Assembly: GCA_043228905.1 (NCBI GenBank)
Contig: JBHGNT010000003.1
Span: 15,190,001-15,254,000, forward strand
Direction of reading: 5' to 3'
Origin: Azolla caroliniana
Lineage: Eukaryota > Polypodiophyta
DNA: 64,000 nucleotides
Part shown: piece by piece, positions 63,324 through 64,000 of the stretch
Layout of the letters: each line of letters opens with the position of its first letter
How positions within the stretch are numbered: position 1 is the first letter of the stretch
Position numbers and translations under genes: made by a program
The notes under the pieces: generated by a model
The model's database searches: none
What the model was told of the DNA's origin: nothing
Seen by the model: only the letters and a program-made list of their open reading frames with translations

Positions 63324-63611
63324 CGAAGGGCATTGCCGCCTAGGATCCGGCACCACCATATCCTCTATGCTTTCCTCGTTTCCCTCGATCCTCTACTGCT
63401 TTCGACCCCTTGGGGCATACAGTCTGTCGTCCCCGAGGCAGGGCGCATATCATCATATGATCTCTTGTCCGACTGCACTCCGGGGTATTACCGCACGTAA
63501 GCCGACGAATTTCGTTGCAACCCGTGTATGTCGACAAGGTCGGCCCTTGTTTTCGACATTCGACTCCATGCTCCAAACAAGTTGTAGGATCGATATTTCC
63601 AACACGAGGAT

Positions 63612-63683
63612 GTCGTTGTAGTATAGCAGTGAGTATTCCCGGTTGTCACGCAGGTGACCCAGGTTCGATCCCCGGCAACGGGG
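63612..63683 (+). tRNA. tRNA-Asp(GTC)-like copy 21
   Basis: 72 nt; GTC anticodon and B box kept; anticodon stem CCCGG/GCAGG and D loop AGCAGTGA altered. Confidence 0.5.
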
Positions 63684-63973
63684 CGAATTCGATGTCATTT
63701 CCTAGGGCATTGCCCCTTCGGATCCCGCACCGCCATATCCTCTATGCTTTCCTCATTCCCATCGAATCTTGTACCCCTTTCGAGCCCTTGGGGGGTACAA
63801 TCGGTCGTCCGCGAGGCAAGGCACATGTCACCATATATCTCTCTTCCAACAACAGTACTAGGTATTGTCGCCCATAAACAGGCGAATTTTGTTGCAAGCC
63901 CTGTACTGCCGAGGAAGCTGGGCCTCGTTTTTGAAATTCGGGTCAATACGATCGATACTCCTAATACTAGGAT

Positions 63974-64000
63974 GTCGTTGTAGTATAGTGGTGAGTATTC
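63974..64000 (+). tRNA. tRNA-Asp, copy 22 (cut by window end)
   Basis: First 27 nt match the consensus exactly, including the A box; the rest lies outside. Confidence 0.6.

Larger units (their letters stand above)
63091..64000 (+). repeat. tRNA-Asp tandem array, block 3 (runs off the window)
   Basis: Resumes mid-spacer at CACATCTCATCATATAATC and continues with units of 360-362 bp to the window end. Confidence 0.93.

Overview
This window looks like repeat-rich nuclear DNA of a land plant. The evidence is a multi-intron myosin XI gene end with GT/AG introns, plant-type Ty1/copia and Ty3/gypsy retrotransposons nested in one another, and eukaryotic tRNA-Asp units with internal A and B boxes. The species cannot be named from the sequence. 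Only one ordinary protein gene is visible; nearly everything after about 4.3 kb is mobile or repetitive DNA.

Layout. 1-2989: last eleven exons of a class XI myosin (C-terminal cargo-binding tail), plus strand, followed by a tail with a 222-bp tandem duplication. 4.3-7.6 kb: wreck of an old Copia family (called Copia-1 here), its gag split by a 503-bp solo LTR. 7.6-9.5 kb: AT-rich DNA containing a roughly 1.5-kb foldback. 9.5-19.8 kb: three members of a Gypsy family carrying an extra coiled-coil ORF between pol and the 3' LTR (X and Y on plus, A on minus). 19.8-25 kb: 5' part of a chromovirus-like Gypsy (C, minus) with a Copia-1 3' end inserted in its gag. 24.96-31.15 kb: Z, an internally deleted but LTR-bounded member of the coiled-coil Gypsy family. 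31.2-34.4 kb: a second Copia-1 3' end. 34.4-40.8 kb: Gypsy LTR D split by a young 5.35-kb Copia (Copia-2a). 40.8-41.0 kb: a bacterial-type 23S rRNA fragment. 41-64 kb: a tandem array of 360-390-bp units, each with a tRNA-Asp(GTC) gene or pseudogene, interrupted by a 1.56-kb solo LTR, a duplicated chromovirus (B), a second young Copia (Copia-2b) and an X-family LTR.

Retrotransposons have repeatedly landed in one another and in a tRNA-Asp satellite. The two Copia-2 copies are the youngest: complete, with perfect 5-bp target duplications and almost identical LTRs, and both share one in-frame UAG in the reverse transcriptase. The older Gypsy and Copia-1 copies carry many stops, frameshifts and internal deletions. 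The most notable signals are the tRNA-Asp satellite, heat-shock-element-like arrays just upstream of the TATA box in LTRs of families B and D, the long foldback, the coiled-coil ORF conserved across divergent Gypsy copies, and the 23S rRNA fragment.
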